Origin: Pseudomonadota bacterium
Lineage (GTDB): Bacteria; Pseudomonadota; Gammaproteobacteria; Xanthomonadales; Rhodanobacteraceae
Length of the DNA stretch: 43,508 nt
Direction of reading: 5' to 3'
NCBI GenBank assembly: GCA_018241145.1
Contig: JAFEEJ010000267.1
Coordinates: 1 to 43,508, forward strand
Part shown: piece by piece, positions 7,147 through 17,711 of the stretch
Numbering within the stretch: position 1 is the stretch's first letter
Layout of the letters: each line of letters begins with the position of its first letter
Made by a program: the position numbers and the translations under genes
The notes under the pieces: model-generated
Database searches by the model: none
What the model saw: the letters and a program-made list of their open reading frames with translations, nothing else
Told to the model about the DNA's origin: nothing

Positions 7147-7179
7147 GCAGGCAGCGGCGGGCAACCGTCGCTGCTTTTT
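7147..7179 (+). terminator. intrinsic terminator between rplT and pheS
   Basis: GCAGCGGCGG (7151-7160), loop GCAA, CCGTCGCTGC (7165-7174) form ten pairs with one G-T, and the 3' arm runs into a T-run. It separates the ribosomal genes from pheST. In E. coli this position holds the pheM attenuator, but I see no phenylalanine-rich leader peptide here. Confidence 0.8.
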
Positions 7180-7206
7180 CATTTCAGCTACATTGGATTC
7201 CACTAC

Positions 7207-7282
7207 TCCGTTCGTGCTGAGCGTGGCTTGCGAAGCAAGCGGAGTCGAAGCGCATTCGAGTCGCCCTTCGACGCCGGAGCAT
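7207..7282. repeat. TTCGTGCTGAGC / CCTTCGAC-type intergenic repeat
   Basis: CCGTTCGTGCTGAGC at 7208-7222, an inner palindrome GCTTGCGAAGCAAGC (7226-7240), and GTCGAAG ... CCCTTCGAC form a diverged copy of a common proteobacterial intergenic repeat. A second copy lies at 26642-26697. Confidence 0.5.
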
Positions 7283-7329
7283 CGCGCCTACGATCAGGGC
7301 GAATGGGTGATCCCTGACGCGCAGTTTGA

Positions 7330-8334
<1,005 letters not shown>

Positions 8335-8341
8335 ACCGGCC

Positions 8342-10747
8342 ATGAAAGTCTCCGAAAACTGGCTGCGCGAACTGGTCCCGCTTTCCGCCGACCATCCTGC
8401 ACTGGTCGAACGCCTGAACATGATCGGCCACGAGGTCGAGGACGACGCGCCGGTCGGCGAGTCGCTCGAAGGCGTGGCGGTCGCGCGCATCGTCGAATGC
8501 GCGAAGCATCCGCAGGCCGATCGCCTGCAGGTTTGCCGGGTCGACGCGGGCGGAGGGATCCTGCAGGTCGTCTGCGGCGCGCCGAATGCGCGCGCCGGCC
8601 TGCTTGCGCCGTTGGCCAAGGTCGGCGCGACCTTGCCCGGCGGAATCGTGATCAAGGCCGCGCAACTGCGTGGCGTGGAATCACACGGCATGTTGTGTTC
8701 GGCGAAGGAGCTTGGGCTGGATGCCGACGCTTCCGGATTGCTGGAATTGCCGGACGATGCGCCGGTCGGCGCGCCGCTTGCGGATTACCTGTGCCTGCCC
8801 GACCACGTGCTGGACCTCGGGCTGACGCCCAATCGCGCGGATTGCCTGTCGATGAACGGGCTTGCGGCCGACGTGGCGGCGGCATTCGGCATGCGCTTCG
8901 ATCCTCCCGTGGTCGGGGTGATTCCGCCCTCGAGCGCCCGCCGCATCGAAATCGGGGTCGAGGCGGTAGCCGATTGTCCGCGTTATTGCGGCCGCTGTAT
9001 CGAAGGCATCGATCCGTCCGCGCGCACGCCGCGATGGATGCGCGAGCGCCTGCAACGCAGCGGCGTCCGTCCGGTCGGTTTTCCGGTGGACGTGACGCAG
9101 TACGTGATGCTGGAGTTGGGCCAGCCGATGCACGCGTTCGACGCCGCCAAGTTGCAAGGGCCGATCGGCGCGCGCCGCGCGCGCGCGGGCGAAACGCTGA
9201 AACTGCTGGACGAGCGCGAGGCCGCGCTCGATCCGGATTTCCTCGTCATCACCGACGCCGACCGGCCGGTCGCGCTGGGTGGCGTGATGGGCGGCTTCGA
9301 CACGCGCGTCAGCGAAGGCACGCACGATGTCTTCCTCGAAGCCGCGCATTTCGCACCCGCGGCGATTGCCGGGCGTGCGCGCAAACTCGCCATGCAGACC
9401 GATGCCGCGCACCGCTTCGAACGCGGCGTCGATCCGGCATTGCCGCGAATCGCGCTGGAGCGTGCGGCGGCGTTGATCCTCGAAACCGCCGGCGGCCGCG
9501 CCGGGCCGATCCTCGAAACCGCCTCGCCGCAATACCTGCCGGAACGTTCGCAGGTCCTCTTGCGCCGTGCGCGCATCCCGCGCGTGCTGGGCATCACCAT
9601 TGCAGACGGCGAAGTCGCGCGCATCCTCGAATCCCTCGACATGCGCGTCGAGCCGGCGCAGGATGGCTGGCGCGTCACGCCGCCTTCGCGCCGCTTCGAC
9701 ATCGAGCGCGAAGAAGACCTGATCGAGGAAGTCGCGCGCATCCATGGCTATGCGGAAATCCCCGCGCGCCTGCCGGCCGGCGAACCCCCGGCGCCCGTCG
9801 ACGATGAAACCCGATTGCCGCAGGGTGCGCTGCGCGCGCAAATGGTTGCGCGCGACTATCGCGAGGCCGTCTGCTATGCCTTCGTGGATGCCGGCCTGCT
9901 GAAAACGTGGAATCTGGACGAACGGGCGATTCCGCTCGCCAATCCGTTGTCGGCGGATCTGGGCGTGATGCGCACCTCGTTGCTGCCGGGCCTGGTCGAA
10001 GCACTGCGCGCCAATCGCAATCGCCAGCAGGCACGCGTGCGGTTGTTCGAGACCGGTACCGTTTTCTTGCGCGGCCACGGAAACGCCCCGCAACGACAAC
10101 CCGTTGCCGCTCCCGTCGAGCGCACGATGCTTGCGGCCGTGAGCTGCGGCGCAGCGCGATCCGAACAGTGGGGCGAGCGCAGCCGCGCCGTGGATTTCTT
10201 CGATCTCAAGGGCGACCTGGAATCGTTGCTGGCGATGACGGGCGAAGCGCCGGCGTGGAGTTTCGATCGTGAATCCCTGCCGTCGTGGCTGCACCCGGGA
10301 CGGGCCGCGCGGGTGCTGCGCGAAGGCCGGCCGGTCGGCGTCCTCGGCAGCCTGCATCCGCAACTGCTGCGGATGCTGGATCTGGATCAGGACGTGTACG
10401 TCTTCGAGGCAGGCATCGATGCGCTGACCCGACGTGGCTTGCCGTCGGCGCACGGTTTGCCGCGGTTCCCTTCCGTCCGTCGGGATATTGCGGTGGAGCT
10501 GCCGCACACGGTGGCGTGGAGCGACGTCGGGTCGCTGTTGCGCGGCACGCTGGGGGCAATACTGGTACAGGTTCTCATTTTCGATGTGTACACCGGCCAG
10601 AATTTGAAAGAAGGTGAAAAGAGTCTGGCTATAGGCTTGATTTTGCAGGACGATTCCCGCACGCTTACCGTCGAGGATGCGGACCATGGCGTTGCCGCCG
10701 CGGTGGCGGCGCTGGAAACCGCGTTCGGGGCGAGACTCAGGAGTTGA
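8342..10747 (+). CDS. pheT: phenylalanyl-tRNA synthetase beta subunit
   Basis: The 801-residue PheT starts [20 protein letters not shown] and spans the usual domains: N-terminal tRNA-binding OB fold (about 40-150, with [13 protein letters not shown]), B3/B4 editing domain (about 200-390), B5 (about 400-475), catalytic-like domain (about 480-690), and the C-terminal ferredoxin-fold anticodon-binding domain ([16 protein letters not shown] to the end). It forms the heterotetramer with PheS and hydrolyses Tyr-tRNA-Phe. The TGA at 10745-10747 is one base before the ihfA ATG, so the two are tightly coupled. Confidence 0.97.
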   Translation: MKVSENWLRELVPLSADHPALVERLNMIGHEVEDDAPVGESLEGVAVARIVECAKHPQADRLQVCRVDAGGGILQVVCGAPNARAGLLAPLAKVGATLPGGIVIKAAQLRGVESHGMLCSAKELGLDADASGLLELPDDAPVGAPLADYLCLPDHVLDLGLTPNRADCLSMNGLAADVAAAFGMRFDPPVVGVIPPSSARRIEIGVEAVADCPRYCGRCIEGIDPSARTPRWMRERLQRSGVRPVGFPVDVTQYVMLELGQPMHAFDAAKLQGPIGARRARAGETLKLLDEREAALDPDFLVITDADRPVALGGVMGGFDTRVSEGTHDVFLEAAHFAPAAIAGRARKLAMQTDAAHRFERGVDPALPRIALERAAALILETAGGRAGPILETASPQYLPERSQVLLRRARIPRVLGITIADGEVARILESLDMRVEPAQDGWRVTPPSRRFDIEREEDLIEEVARIHGYAEIPARLPAGEPPAPVDDETRLPQGALRAQMVARDYREAVCYAFVDAGLLKTWNLDERAIPLANPLSADLGVMRTSLLPGLVEALRANRNRQQARVRLFETGTVFLRGHGNAPQRQPVAAPVERTMLAAVSCGAARSEQWGERSRAVDFFDLKGDLESLLAMTGEAPAWSFDRESLPSWLHPGRAARVLREGRPVGVLGSLHPQLLRMLDLDQDVYVFEAGIDALTRRGLPSAHGLPRFPSVRRDIAVELPHTVAWSDVGSLLRGTLGAILVQVLIFDVYTGQNLKEGEKSLAIGLILQDDSRTLTVEDADHGVAAAVAALETAFGARLRS

Positions 10748-10748
10748 C

Positions 10749-11051
10749 ATGACGCTGACCAAAGCGGAAATGGCCGAGCGTCTGTTCCTGGACGTGGGCC
10801 TCAACAAGCGCGAAGCGAAGGAATTCGTCGAAGCGTTTTTCGAGGTGCTGCGCGAAGCGCTCGAGAAAGGGGAGCAGATCAAGTTGTCGGGTTTCGGCAA
10901 TTTCGACCTGCGGCACAAGAACCAGCGGCCGGGACGTAATCCCAAGACCGGCGAGGAGATCCCGATCTCCGCGCGCCGGGTGGTGACCTTCCGTCCGGGC
11001 CAGAAGCTGAAGGTGCGAGTCGAGAGCCATGCTGGATCCGAGAAACAATAA
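10749..11051 (+). CDS. ihfA: integration host factor alpha subunit
   Basis: The 100-residue DNA-bending protein starts [20 protein letters not shown] and carries the HU/IHF beta-arm signature ([18 protein letters not shown], then [13 protein letters not shown]). IHF-alpha pairs with IHF-beta to bend DNA at specific sites. The ATG at 10749 is one base after the pheT stop. The frame is open further upstream, but only this start gives the family N-terminus. The end overlaps the next gene by 23 bases. Confidence 0.97.
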   Translation: MTLTKAEMAERLFLDVGLNKREAKEFVEAFFEVLREALEKGEQIKLSGFGNFDLRHKNQRPGRNPKTGEEIPISARRVVTFRPGQKLKVRVESHAGSEKQ

Positions 11052-11385
11052 CGAACTTCCCGCGATCCCCGCCAAACGGTATTTCACCATTGGCGAGGTG
11101 AGCGATCTGTGCGCGGTCAAGCCGCACGTGCTGCGTTACTGGGAACAGGAATTCCCGGCGCTGAAACCCGTGAAGCGGCGCGGCAACCGCCGTTACTACC
11201 AGCGCCATGACGTGCTGATGATCCGGCAGATCCGCGCGCTGCTGTACGAACAGGGCTTCACCATCACCGGCGCGCGTGCGCGGCTGGAAGGCCAGCAGGC
11301 GCGCATGGAAGCCAGCATCTCCAACCAGATCGTCAAGCAGATGCGGATGGAACTGGAGCAGCTGCTGGCGATCCTGCGCACCTGA
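11029..11385 (+). CDS. MerR-family transcriptional regulator downstream of ihfA
   Basis: The 118 residues contain a MerR winged helix at about 17-85 ([25 protein letters not shown], then [28 protein letters not shown]), followed by a short coiled coil with no metal-binding cysteines. The family is regularly found directly after ihfA in gammaproteobacteria, but its effector and targets are not established. The ATG lies within ihfA, indicating translational coupling. Confidence 0.9.
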   Translation: MLDPRNNNELPAIPAKRYFTIGEVSDLCAVKPHVLRYWEQEFPALKPVKRRGNRRYYQRHDVLMIRQIRALLYEQGFTITGARARLEGQQARMEASISNQIVKQMRMELEQLLAILRT

Positions 11386-11466
11386 CCGGGTCCGCGGGCC
11401 TGCCGATGATCTTCGTCCGAAGGATCCGTTCCCGCGCGGCAGGCAGGATGCGGCGTCGTTCGCTGA

Positions 11467-11472
11467 TATAAT
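11467..11472 (+). promoter_or_regulatory. -10 box of tRNA-Pro promoter
   Basis: A consensus TATAAT at 11467-11472 lies 14 bases before the mature tRNA 5' end. The -35 region (near 11444-11449) is not recognisable. Confidence 0.55.
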
Positions 11473-11486
11473 CCTCCGCTTCTTGT

Positions 11487-12678
<1,192 letters not shown>

Positions 12679-12751
12679 CGGCTGGCCCGCACGCGCGGAT
12701 TCGGATGTTCGTTCGTCATCCGTCCCGCGGGAATCGCCGGCAATGCAGCGG

Positions 12752-12781
12752 CAAGAAAACGCCCGGCGTCACGCCGGGCGT
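12752..12781 (-). terminator. intrinsic terminator of psiF-like gene
   Basis: A ten-pair stem ACGCCCGGCG/CGCCGGGCGT (12759-12768/12772-12781) with a three-base loop is followed on the minus strand by TTTTCTT. It ends the 12806-13153 gene and also lies between convergent genes. Confidence 0.8.
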
Positions 12782-12805
12782 CGTGTGTCGCATGGAGCGA
12801 TGAAC

Positions 12806-13153
12806 TCAGTGCGTCGCCGCGGCGGTAGCGTCGCCCTTCAGGCAGGTGCTCATGAAGCTCTTGCGCTCGTCGCCCTTGAGGCTCTTGGAACTGGCCGTGG
12901 CGTTGCAGGACTTCATTTTCTCCTGCTGCGTCGTCTTGGCGGTGCTCGTGTCGGTCGATTCGCCTTTCAGGCACTTGCTCATGAACTGCTTGTGCGCATC
13001 GCCTTTCATGCCCTTGGACTGCGAGCTGCAGGTCGCCATCTTCTGCTGCTGCGCGGTCATCGGCTTGGCCGTGCTGGTGGCGGCGAACGCCGGAGCGGCC
13101 GCGAGGGCGGCCAGCGACACCGCCATGGCCAGCATTGTGGAATGGATCCGCAT
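12806..13153 (-). CDS. PsiF repeat-containing secreted protein
   Basis: The 115-residue protein has a signal peptide (MRIHSTMLAMAVSLAALAAA, likely cut after AFA) and two PsiF-type repeats, each with two cysteines (KMATCSSQSKGMKGD...FMSKCLKG and KMKSCNATASSKSLKGDERKSFMSTCLKG). It should be periplasmic. PsiF was named in E. coli as phosphate-starvation inducible, but its molecular role is unknown. AGGAGG stands seven bases before the ATG. I see no obvious Pho box. Confidence 0.88.
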   Translation of the reverse strand: MRIHSTMLAMAVSLAALAAAPAFAATSTAKPMTAQQQKMATCSSQSKGMKGDAHKQFMSKCLKGESTDTSTAKTTQQEKMKSCNATASSKSLKGDERKSFMSTCLKGDATAAATH

Positions 13154-13315
13154 GATGATTCCTCCTGAGAACCGGCCTGTGCCGGCGCGGCGACTATACG
13201 GCCTGCATGGCGACCGTAGCTGACCGGCCGCCTACCGGGCCGGCGCCGACGCACGAGCGTTCAGCAGGCATGAAAGATTCCGCCGACCGGGTCGGGGAAC
13301 CAGCTCTTTCGAAGA

Positions 13316-13341
13316 GCCCCGCGCATGGAAGTGCGGGGCTG
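13316..13341 (-). terminator. hairpin after class III aminotransferase
   Basis: AGCCCCGC (13316-13323) pairs with GCGGGGCT (13334-13341). It lies 16 bases beyond the stop of the minus-strand aminotransferase gene. Only a weak CTTTC-like tail follows, after a second small hairpin at 13303-13317. Confidence 0.5.
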
Positions 13342-13356
13342 TGCCGGAGACGGCAA

Positions 13357-14865
13357 TCACGCCGCGGCGCGCGCGGACGCCTCGGGTTGGCGCAGGCGCG
13401 GACCGTCCAGCAGCGCTTGCCGGACCTGCTCGACCAGCAGATCGACTTCCGCGGCGGAGATCGCGAAATGCGGCGTGAAGCGCAACGAATTCGTGCCGCC
13501 GTGGATCACGTTCAAGCCGCGCTCGCGCAGGAATTCCTCGATCGAGTCCGCGCCGTAGCATTTGAACTGCGGCGCGAGTTCGCAGGAGAACAGCAGGCCG
13601 GTGCCCTGGACCTTGGTGATCAGGCCCGGCAATTCGTCCTTCAGCGCGTTCAACTTGCGCACCAGTTCGACGCCGCGCTGGCGGATGTTGGCGCGCAACG
13701 CGGGACTGAGTTGGCCCAGCACCGTGCAGGCGACATCGAGCGCGCGCGGGTTCGTGGTCATGGTGTTGCCGTAGATCCCCTTGCGGTACAGGCCGGCGGC
13801 GCGTTCGTTGACGGCCAGCACCGACAGCGGGAACTGGCCGGCATTGAGCGCCTTGGACCAGGTTTCCATGTCGGGCGCCGGCAGCTTCTCGAAGCCGGGA
13901 TAATCGACGATCGACAACACGCCGTGCGCGCGCAGCCCGGCCTGGATCGAATCGACCAGCAGCAGCGCGCCGTGCGCTTCGGTGAGTTCGCGCGCAGCGG
14001 CATAGAACTCCGGCGTCACGGCGCGGCCGGGATCGCCTTCGCCCATCACCGGTTCCAGGAACATCGCCTCGAAGAACCAGCCGTGCTTGTCCGCTTCCTC
14101 GAACGCGTGGCGCAATGCGGCGACGTCGTAGGGCGGCACGGTGACCAGCGAATGCTCGTTGCGGAAGCTGGCGAGGTTGTCCTCGTAGGCCTTGCGCGAG
14201 GAATCCGAATACAGGGCCGGTTTTTCGGTGCGGCCGTGGAAGGCGCCCTTCACCGCCAGCCGCTTGATGGTGCGGCCCGCATGGCGCCCGCCCGCGTCCG
14301 TCATCAGCTTGGCGTTGACATCGGCGATGCGGCAGGCCAGCGTGACCGATTCCGAGCCGGAATTGAGGCACAGGAAGCGCGCATACGGGTGCGCGCCGCG
14401 CGCTTGCCCGACCTCGCGGCGCAGGACTTCGGTGAAACGCGATTGCGCCACGTTGGGCGTCATCACGTTGGCCATTACCTGCGGTTGTGCCAGCGCGCGC
14501 AATACCGCGGGCGGATTGTGGCCGAAACCCAGCATGCCGTAGCCGCCGCAGTCGTACAGCACCGCACCCCTGGTCGTCACGATCCAGGGTCCGCGCGCGG
14601 CCAGGACCACGAACGGGCAGACCGCATCGTCGGCGTAGAAATTGACAAGGCCCGACTGCACGTGCTCGATCTGCGCCTGTTCGTCCATGGCCATGAACCC
14701 GGGCATCGACGCGCGCAGATCCGTCCATGCGGCGTGCGCGTCCGCGATCGCGCCGGCCAGCGCCTCGTCCGAGGCGAAGCGCTGCAGCGTCGCGTCGTCC
14801 AGACCGCGGGTACGGGTCCCGCCCGCCTGGGCGCGCAGTTCTTTCAGACCATCGATCGGATTCAT
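13357..14865 (-). CDS. class III PLP-dependent aminotransferase, substrate unknown
   Basis: The 502-residue protein has the class III fold. Visible are the glycine-rich phosphate-binding region (CLNSGSESVTLACRIADV), the aspartate for the PLP ring nitrogen in LLLVDSIQAGL, and the Schiff-base lysine K338 in WSKALNAG. The usual DE(V/I)Q motif reads DSIQ here, so the conserved glutamate is replaced by serine. The N-terminus (about 1-90) is longer than in ornithine-type enzymes. The substrate cannot be read from sequence; amino donor:2-oxo acid transfer is expected. ATG 14865 is preceded by GGAGGC; the frame is open to 14949 but that part overlaps the promoter. Confidence 0.85.
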   Translation of the reverse strand: MNPIDGLKELRAQAGGTRTRGLDDATLQRFASDEALAGAIADAHAAWTDLRASMPGFMAMDEQAQIEHVQSGLVNFYADDAVCPFVVLAARGPWIVTTRGAVLYDCGGYGMLGFGHNPPAVLRALAQPQVMANVMTPNVAQSRFTEVLRREVGQARGAHPYARFLCLNSGSESVTLACRIADVNAKLMTDAGGRHAGRTIKRLAVKGAFHGRTEKPALYSDSSRKAYEDNLASFRNEHSLVTVPPYDVAALRHAFEEADKHGWFFEAMFLEPVMGEGDPGRAVTPEFYAAARELTEAHGALLLVDSIQAGLRAHGVLSIVDYPGFEKLPAPDMETWSKALNAGQFPLSVLAVNERAAGLYRKGIYGNTMTTNPRALDVACTVLGQLSPALRANIRQRGVELVRKLNALKDELPGLITKVQGTGLLFSCELAPQFKCYGADSIEEFLRERGLNVIHGGTNSLRFTPHFAISAAEVDLLVEQVRQALLDGPRLRQPEASARAAA

Positions 14866-14936
14866 GGCGACGCCTCCACGCGGCGATGCCTTGGGCAACG
14901 CGCGCAAGTTGTTCAAGGAAAAAGAAAACCTGGCAA

Positions 14937-14965
14937 ATTCTAGCATCACACGGCGCTTGCCGTAA
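14937..14965 (-). promoter_or_regulatory. promoter of the aminotransferase gene
   Basis: On the minus strand, TTACGG (14960-14965) and TAGAAT (14937-14942) are spaced by 17 bases, giving a leader of about 65 bases. Confidence 0.5.
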
Positions 14966-14967
14966 CC

Positions 14968-15003
14968 CCTCGCCGGCTGACGGCTGTCACCCTCGCCGGC
15001 TGA
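14968..15003. repeat. 13-bp direct repeats, 23-bp period
   Basis: CCTCGCCGGCTGA occurs at 14968-14980 and again at 14991-15003, between divergent genes and just upstream of the -35 box for the aminotransferase. The 23-base period is close to two helical turns, so a paired operator is possible. No known regulator site matches. Confidence 0.4.
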
Positions 15004-15096
15004 TGACGGCGACTGTCATGCGGTCGCCCGATGGTCCATCCTGCGTCCGTATCGGCGATCATCACGCCGCCGCGCGGCGACAGGACGGGGAGCCCC

Positions 15097-15690
15097 ATGC
15101 AAGCGTTGATCGTCGAATCGCATTTCCATCGGATCGTGCTGTACGCCGCGATGTTCGCCTGTTTCGCGCCGGAATGGATCGGCAGTTTCTTCCAGCGTGT
15201 CGAAAAGGGCGCGGTGAAACACGACCGGGGTTCGCACGTGGTGATTTACGTTGCGATGTTCGCCGGGTTTTTCGTGGCGTTCTGGTGCGTCAATGCATTC
15301 CCCGCAGCGACGCTGGCCTGGAATCAGCCGCTGCAATTCTGGTGCGGCATCGCGATCATGTTCGCGGGGCTGGCGTTCCGCTGGTATGCGATCTTCGTGC
15401 TGGGCAGGTTCTTCACCCGCGATGTCGCGACGCGTGCCGGGCAATACGTGGTCGACTCGGGCCCGTACCGGTTGATCCGGCATCCTTCCTATACCGGGGG
15501 CCTGATGATGTTCCTCGGCAACGGGTTGGCGATGACCAACTGGGTCAGCCTGTCGGCGATCCTCTTCGGCGCGTTGGTCGGCTACGGTTACCGCGTGCAC
15601 GTCGAGGAGCAGGCGCTGTGCGCCGGCCTCGGCGATCCCTACCGGCAATATATGCGGCGCACGCGCCGCTTCATCCCGCATGTCTGGTGA
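15097..15690 (+). CDS. isoprenylcysteine carboxyl methyltransferase (ICMT)-like membrane protein
   Basis: The 197-residue protein has four or five hydrophobic segments and the C-terminal signature of the ICMT/phospholipid methyltransferase group: RAGQYVVDSGPYRLIRHPSYTGGL, then EEQALCAGLGDPYRQYMRRTRRFIP. The RHPxYxG and EE...Y motifs bind S-adenosylmethionine in the characterised members. Bacterial substrates are mostly unknown; lipids or small thiols are possible. The ATG at 15097 is preceded by GGGGAG. It lies upstream of a DesK/DesR-like pair on the same strand. Confidence 0.85.
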   Translation: MQALIVESHFHRIVLYAAMFACFAPEWIGSFFQRVEKGAVKHDRGSHVVIYVAMFAGFFVAFWCVNAFPAATLAWNQPLQFWCGIAIMFAGLAFRWYAIFVLGRFFTRDVATRAGQYVVDSGPYRLIRHPSYTGGLMMFLGNGLAMTNWVSLSAILFGALVGYGYRVHVEEQALCAGLGDPYRQYMRRTRRFIPHVW

Positions 15691-15756
15691 TCCGCGCGCG
15701 GCATCCGCGCATCGGTCCGCGGACGACGTGGCATCATGACAGCAAGAGGTTCCGTC

Positions 15757-16986
15757 ATGCAGTGGTCTTCGATCCTCCGCGAATGGTTCCGGCCCGCGCC
15801 CGATTCGGCGGTGTCCGACAACGTGCGCCTCGGCAAGTCGCCCTACACGGACTGGGTGCATTTGCTGTGGTCGATCTGGATTTTCGTCACGCCGCTGTTC
15901 GACCACGGCCTGGCGGGGTACACGCGCACATGGCTGGCCTTCACGCTCGCCACGTATCCCGTCTTCCTGTTCCTGTACGCCATGTTGCTGGTGGCGAGCC
16001 GGCGCCGGACCGCATGGTTCGCGCTGGGCATGGTCGCCTTGTGTTTCGCCACCATGCACTGGTACCCCAGCGGCATCAGTTATTTCATGTACGGCTGCAT
16101 CTTTTTGTATCACTGCCGCATGAGCGTGCGCCGTTACCTGGGTGCACTGATCCTGATCAACGCCGCATTCGTCTTCCTTGGCTGGCGAGCCGGTTATCCG
16201 GCTGCGATGCTGGTGCTGATGCCATCCATGGTGTTCATCATCTGCACCATCGTCATGGTCGAGCACATGGGCAAGCAGCGCGACGCGGCCTGGGCGCTGT
16301 CACAGGAGGAAGTACGCCGGCTGGCGGCCACCGCCGAGCGCGAGCGCATCGGCCGCGACCTGCACGATCTGTTGGGACACACGCTGTCGCTGATCACGTT
16401 GAAACTGGAACTGTCGCGCAAGCTGCTGGATCGCGATGGCGAGGCGGCCCGCCGCGAGCTCGAGGAAGCCGAACGCGTCGCGCGCCACGCGCTGTCGCAG
16501 GTCCGCAGCGCGGTCAGCGGCATCCGCGCCACCGACATCGCGGCGGAACTCGCTTCCGCGCGGTTGCTGCTGGAATCCTGCGGCGCGCACCTGGAGTACG
16601 AACTGCCGCAGATGGATCTGCCGCCGGAGATCGAACACGGCCTGTCGCTGGTGCTGCGCGAGGCGGTCACCAACATCGCGCGTCACGCGGGCGCCAGCAT
16701 CGCCAGGATCGAACTTGCGCGTGATCCTTCCGCCGTGCGCATGCAGGTTGCCGACAATGGCCGCGGCGGCGTCGAAAGGCACGGCAACGGCCTGTCCGGC
16801 ATCGGCGAACGCGTGCGTGCGTTGAAGGGCTCGCTGGCGATCGAGTCCGTGCGCAGCCACGGCACCACGTTGAGGATTTGCGTGCCGGTGCCGGCGCTGC
16901 GGCTGGTGTCACCGTTGTCCTCGCCCTTGCTCCGGACCGAAGACGCTGCCGGTACCGGCCCCCGATCCGGGCAATCCGCCGCATGA
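15757..16986 (+). CDS. DesK/NarL-type sensor histidine kinase
   Basis: The 409-residue membrane kinase has five or six hydrophobic segments within about 30-185 and a HisKA_3 dimerisation domain with phospho-acceptor H203 in RDLHDLLGHTLSLITLKLEL. The HATPase domain follows (NIARHAGAS, DNGRGG, GNGLSGIGERVRAL). The architecture is that of DesK, the membrane-fluidity sensor of Bacillus, but the signal here is unknown. The ATG at 15757 has AAGAGG seven bases upstream. Its TGA overlaps the regulator's ATG (ATGA at 16983). Confidence 0.88.
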   Translation: MQWSSILREWFRPAPDSAVSDNVRLGKSPYTDWVHLLWSIWIFVTPLFDHGLAGYTRTWLAFTLATYPVFLFLYAMLLVASRRRTAWFALGMVALCFATMHWYPSGISYFMYGCIFLYHCRMSVRRYLGALILINAAFVFLGWRAGYPAAMLVLMPSMVFIICTIVMVEHMGKQRDAAWALSQEEVRRLAATAERERIGRDLHDLLGHTLSLITLKLELSRKLLDRDGEAARRELEEAERVARHALSQVRSAVSGIRATDIAAELASARLLLESCGAHLEYELPQMDLPPEIEHGLSLVLREAVTNIARHAGASIARIELARDPSAVRMQVADNGRGGVERHGNGLSGIGERVRALKGSLAIESVRSHGTTLRICVPVPALRLVSPLSSPLLRTEDAAGTGPRSGQSAA

Positions 16987-17585
16987 TCCGTGTATTGCTG
17001 GCCGAAGACCAGGCGATGGTGCGCGGCGCGCTCTCGGCGCTGCTGGCGCTGGAATCCGACATCGAGGTGCTGGGCAGCGTGCCGGATGGAGAAGCCGCGT
17101 GGCGCGACTTGCAACGGCTGAAACCGGACGTGCTGGTCACCGACATCGAAATGCCGGGATTGACCGGGCTGGAGCTGGCGCAACGCATCCAGCGGCACGC
17201 ATTGCCCGCCAAGGTGGTCATCGTGACGACCTTCGCGCGTTCGGGATTCCTGCGTCGCGCGCTGGACGCAGGCGTGTGCGGATACCTGCTGAAGGATGCG
17301 CCGGCCGAACAACTGGCGGAAGCGTTGCGCACGGTGCATCGCGGCGGACGGGCGATCGATCCGCAACTCGCGCTGGAAGCCTGGTCGGAAGCCGATCCAC
17401 TCAACGATCGCGAACGCCAGGTGTTGCGCCTGGCGGGCGAAGGGCAATCCGCCAACGAGATCGCCGAACGATTGAACCTCTCGCACGGCACGGTGCGGAA
17501 TTATCTTTCCGAAGCCATCGGCAAACTCGGCGTCGGCAATCGCATCGAAGCGTATCGTCTGGCGCGGCAGAAGGGATGGTTGTAG
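16983..17585 (+). CDS. NarL/LuxR-family response regulator (DesR-like)
   Basis: The 200-residue regulator has a receiver domain with acidic pocket (LLAEDQ), phospho-acceptor D54 in VTDIEMPG and the conserved lysine in YLLKDAP. A LuxR-type helix-turn-helix follows (LNDRERQVLRLAGEGQSANEIAERLNLSHGTVRNYLSEAIGKLG). It is translationally coupled to the preceding kinase, its evident partner. Its stop codon lies within the 5' arm of a long hairpin (17581-17636). Targets are unknown; neighbouring membrane-protein genes are candidates. Confidence 0.92.
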   Translation: MIRVLLAEDQAMVRGALSALLALESDIEVLGSVPDGEAAWRDLQRLKPDVLVTDIEMPGLTGLELAQRIQRHALPAKVVIVTTFARSGFLRRALDAGVCGYLLKDAPAEQLAEALRTVHRGGRAIDPQLALEAWSEADPLNDRERQVLRLAGEGQSANEIAERLNLSHGTVRNYLSEAIGKLGVGNRIEAYRLARQKGWL

Positions 17586-17636
17586 CCAAGCGCGCTTGCG
17601 CGATGCCTTGAATGGCATCGCGTGCGCTTGGCTACA
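17581..17636. terminator. long inverted repeat between convergent genes
   Basis: TGTAGCCAAGCGC (17581-17593) pairs perfectly with 17624-17636, and CGCGATGCC (17599-17607) with 17614-17622, forming a roughly 22-pair hairpin. The response-regulator stop (17583-17585) is inside the stem. It has no T-run, so it may be a REP-like repeat acting as a bidirectional end rather than a classic terminator. Confidence 0.55.
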
Positions 17637-17711
17637 GGTGAGGGAACGGCAACGCACCGGGGAAGGTTGCTTGCGTCCGCGTCGAACGAAGCCGTGCGTC
17701 GCGCGGATCGA

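Noticed and set aside
8681-10945. 754-residue minus-strand open frame opposite pheT and ihfA
   Set aside because: It is antisense to pheT, with no domain signature and an arginine-rich shadow composition.
13207-14943. 578-residue plus-strand open frame opposite the aminotransferase
   Set aside because: The opposite strand encodes all class III aminotransferase motifs; this frame has none.
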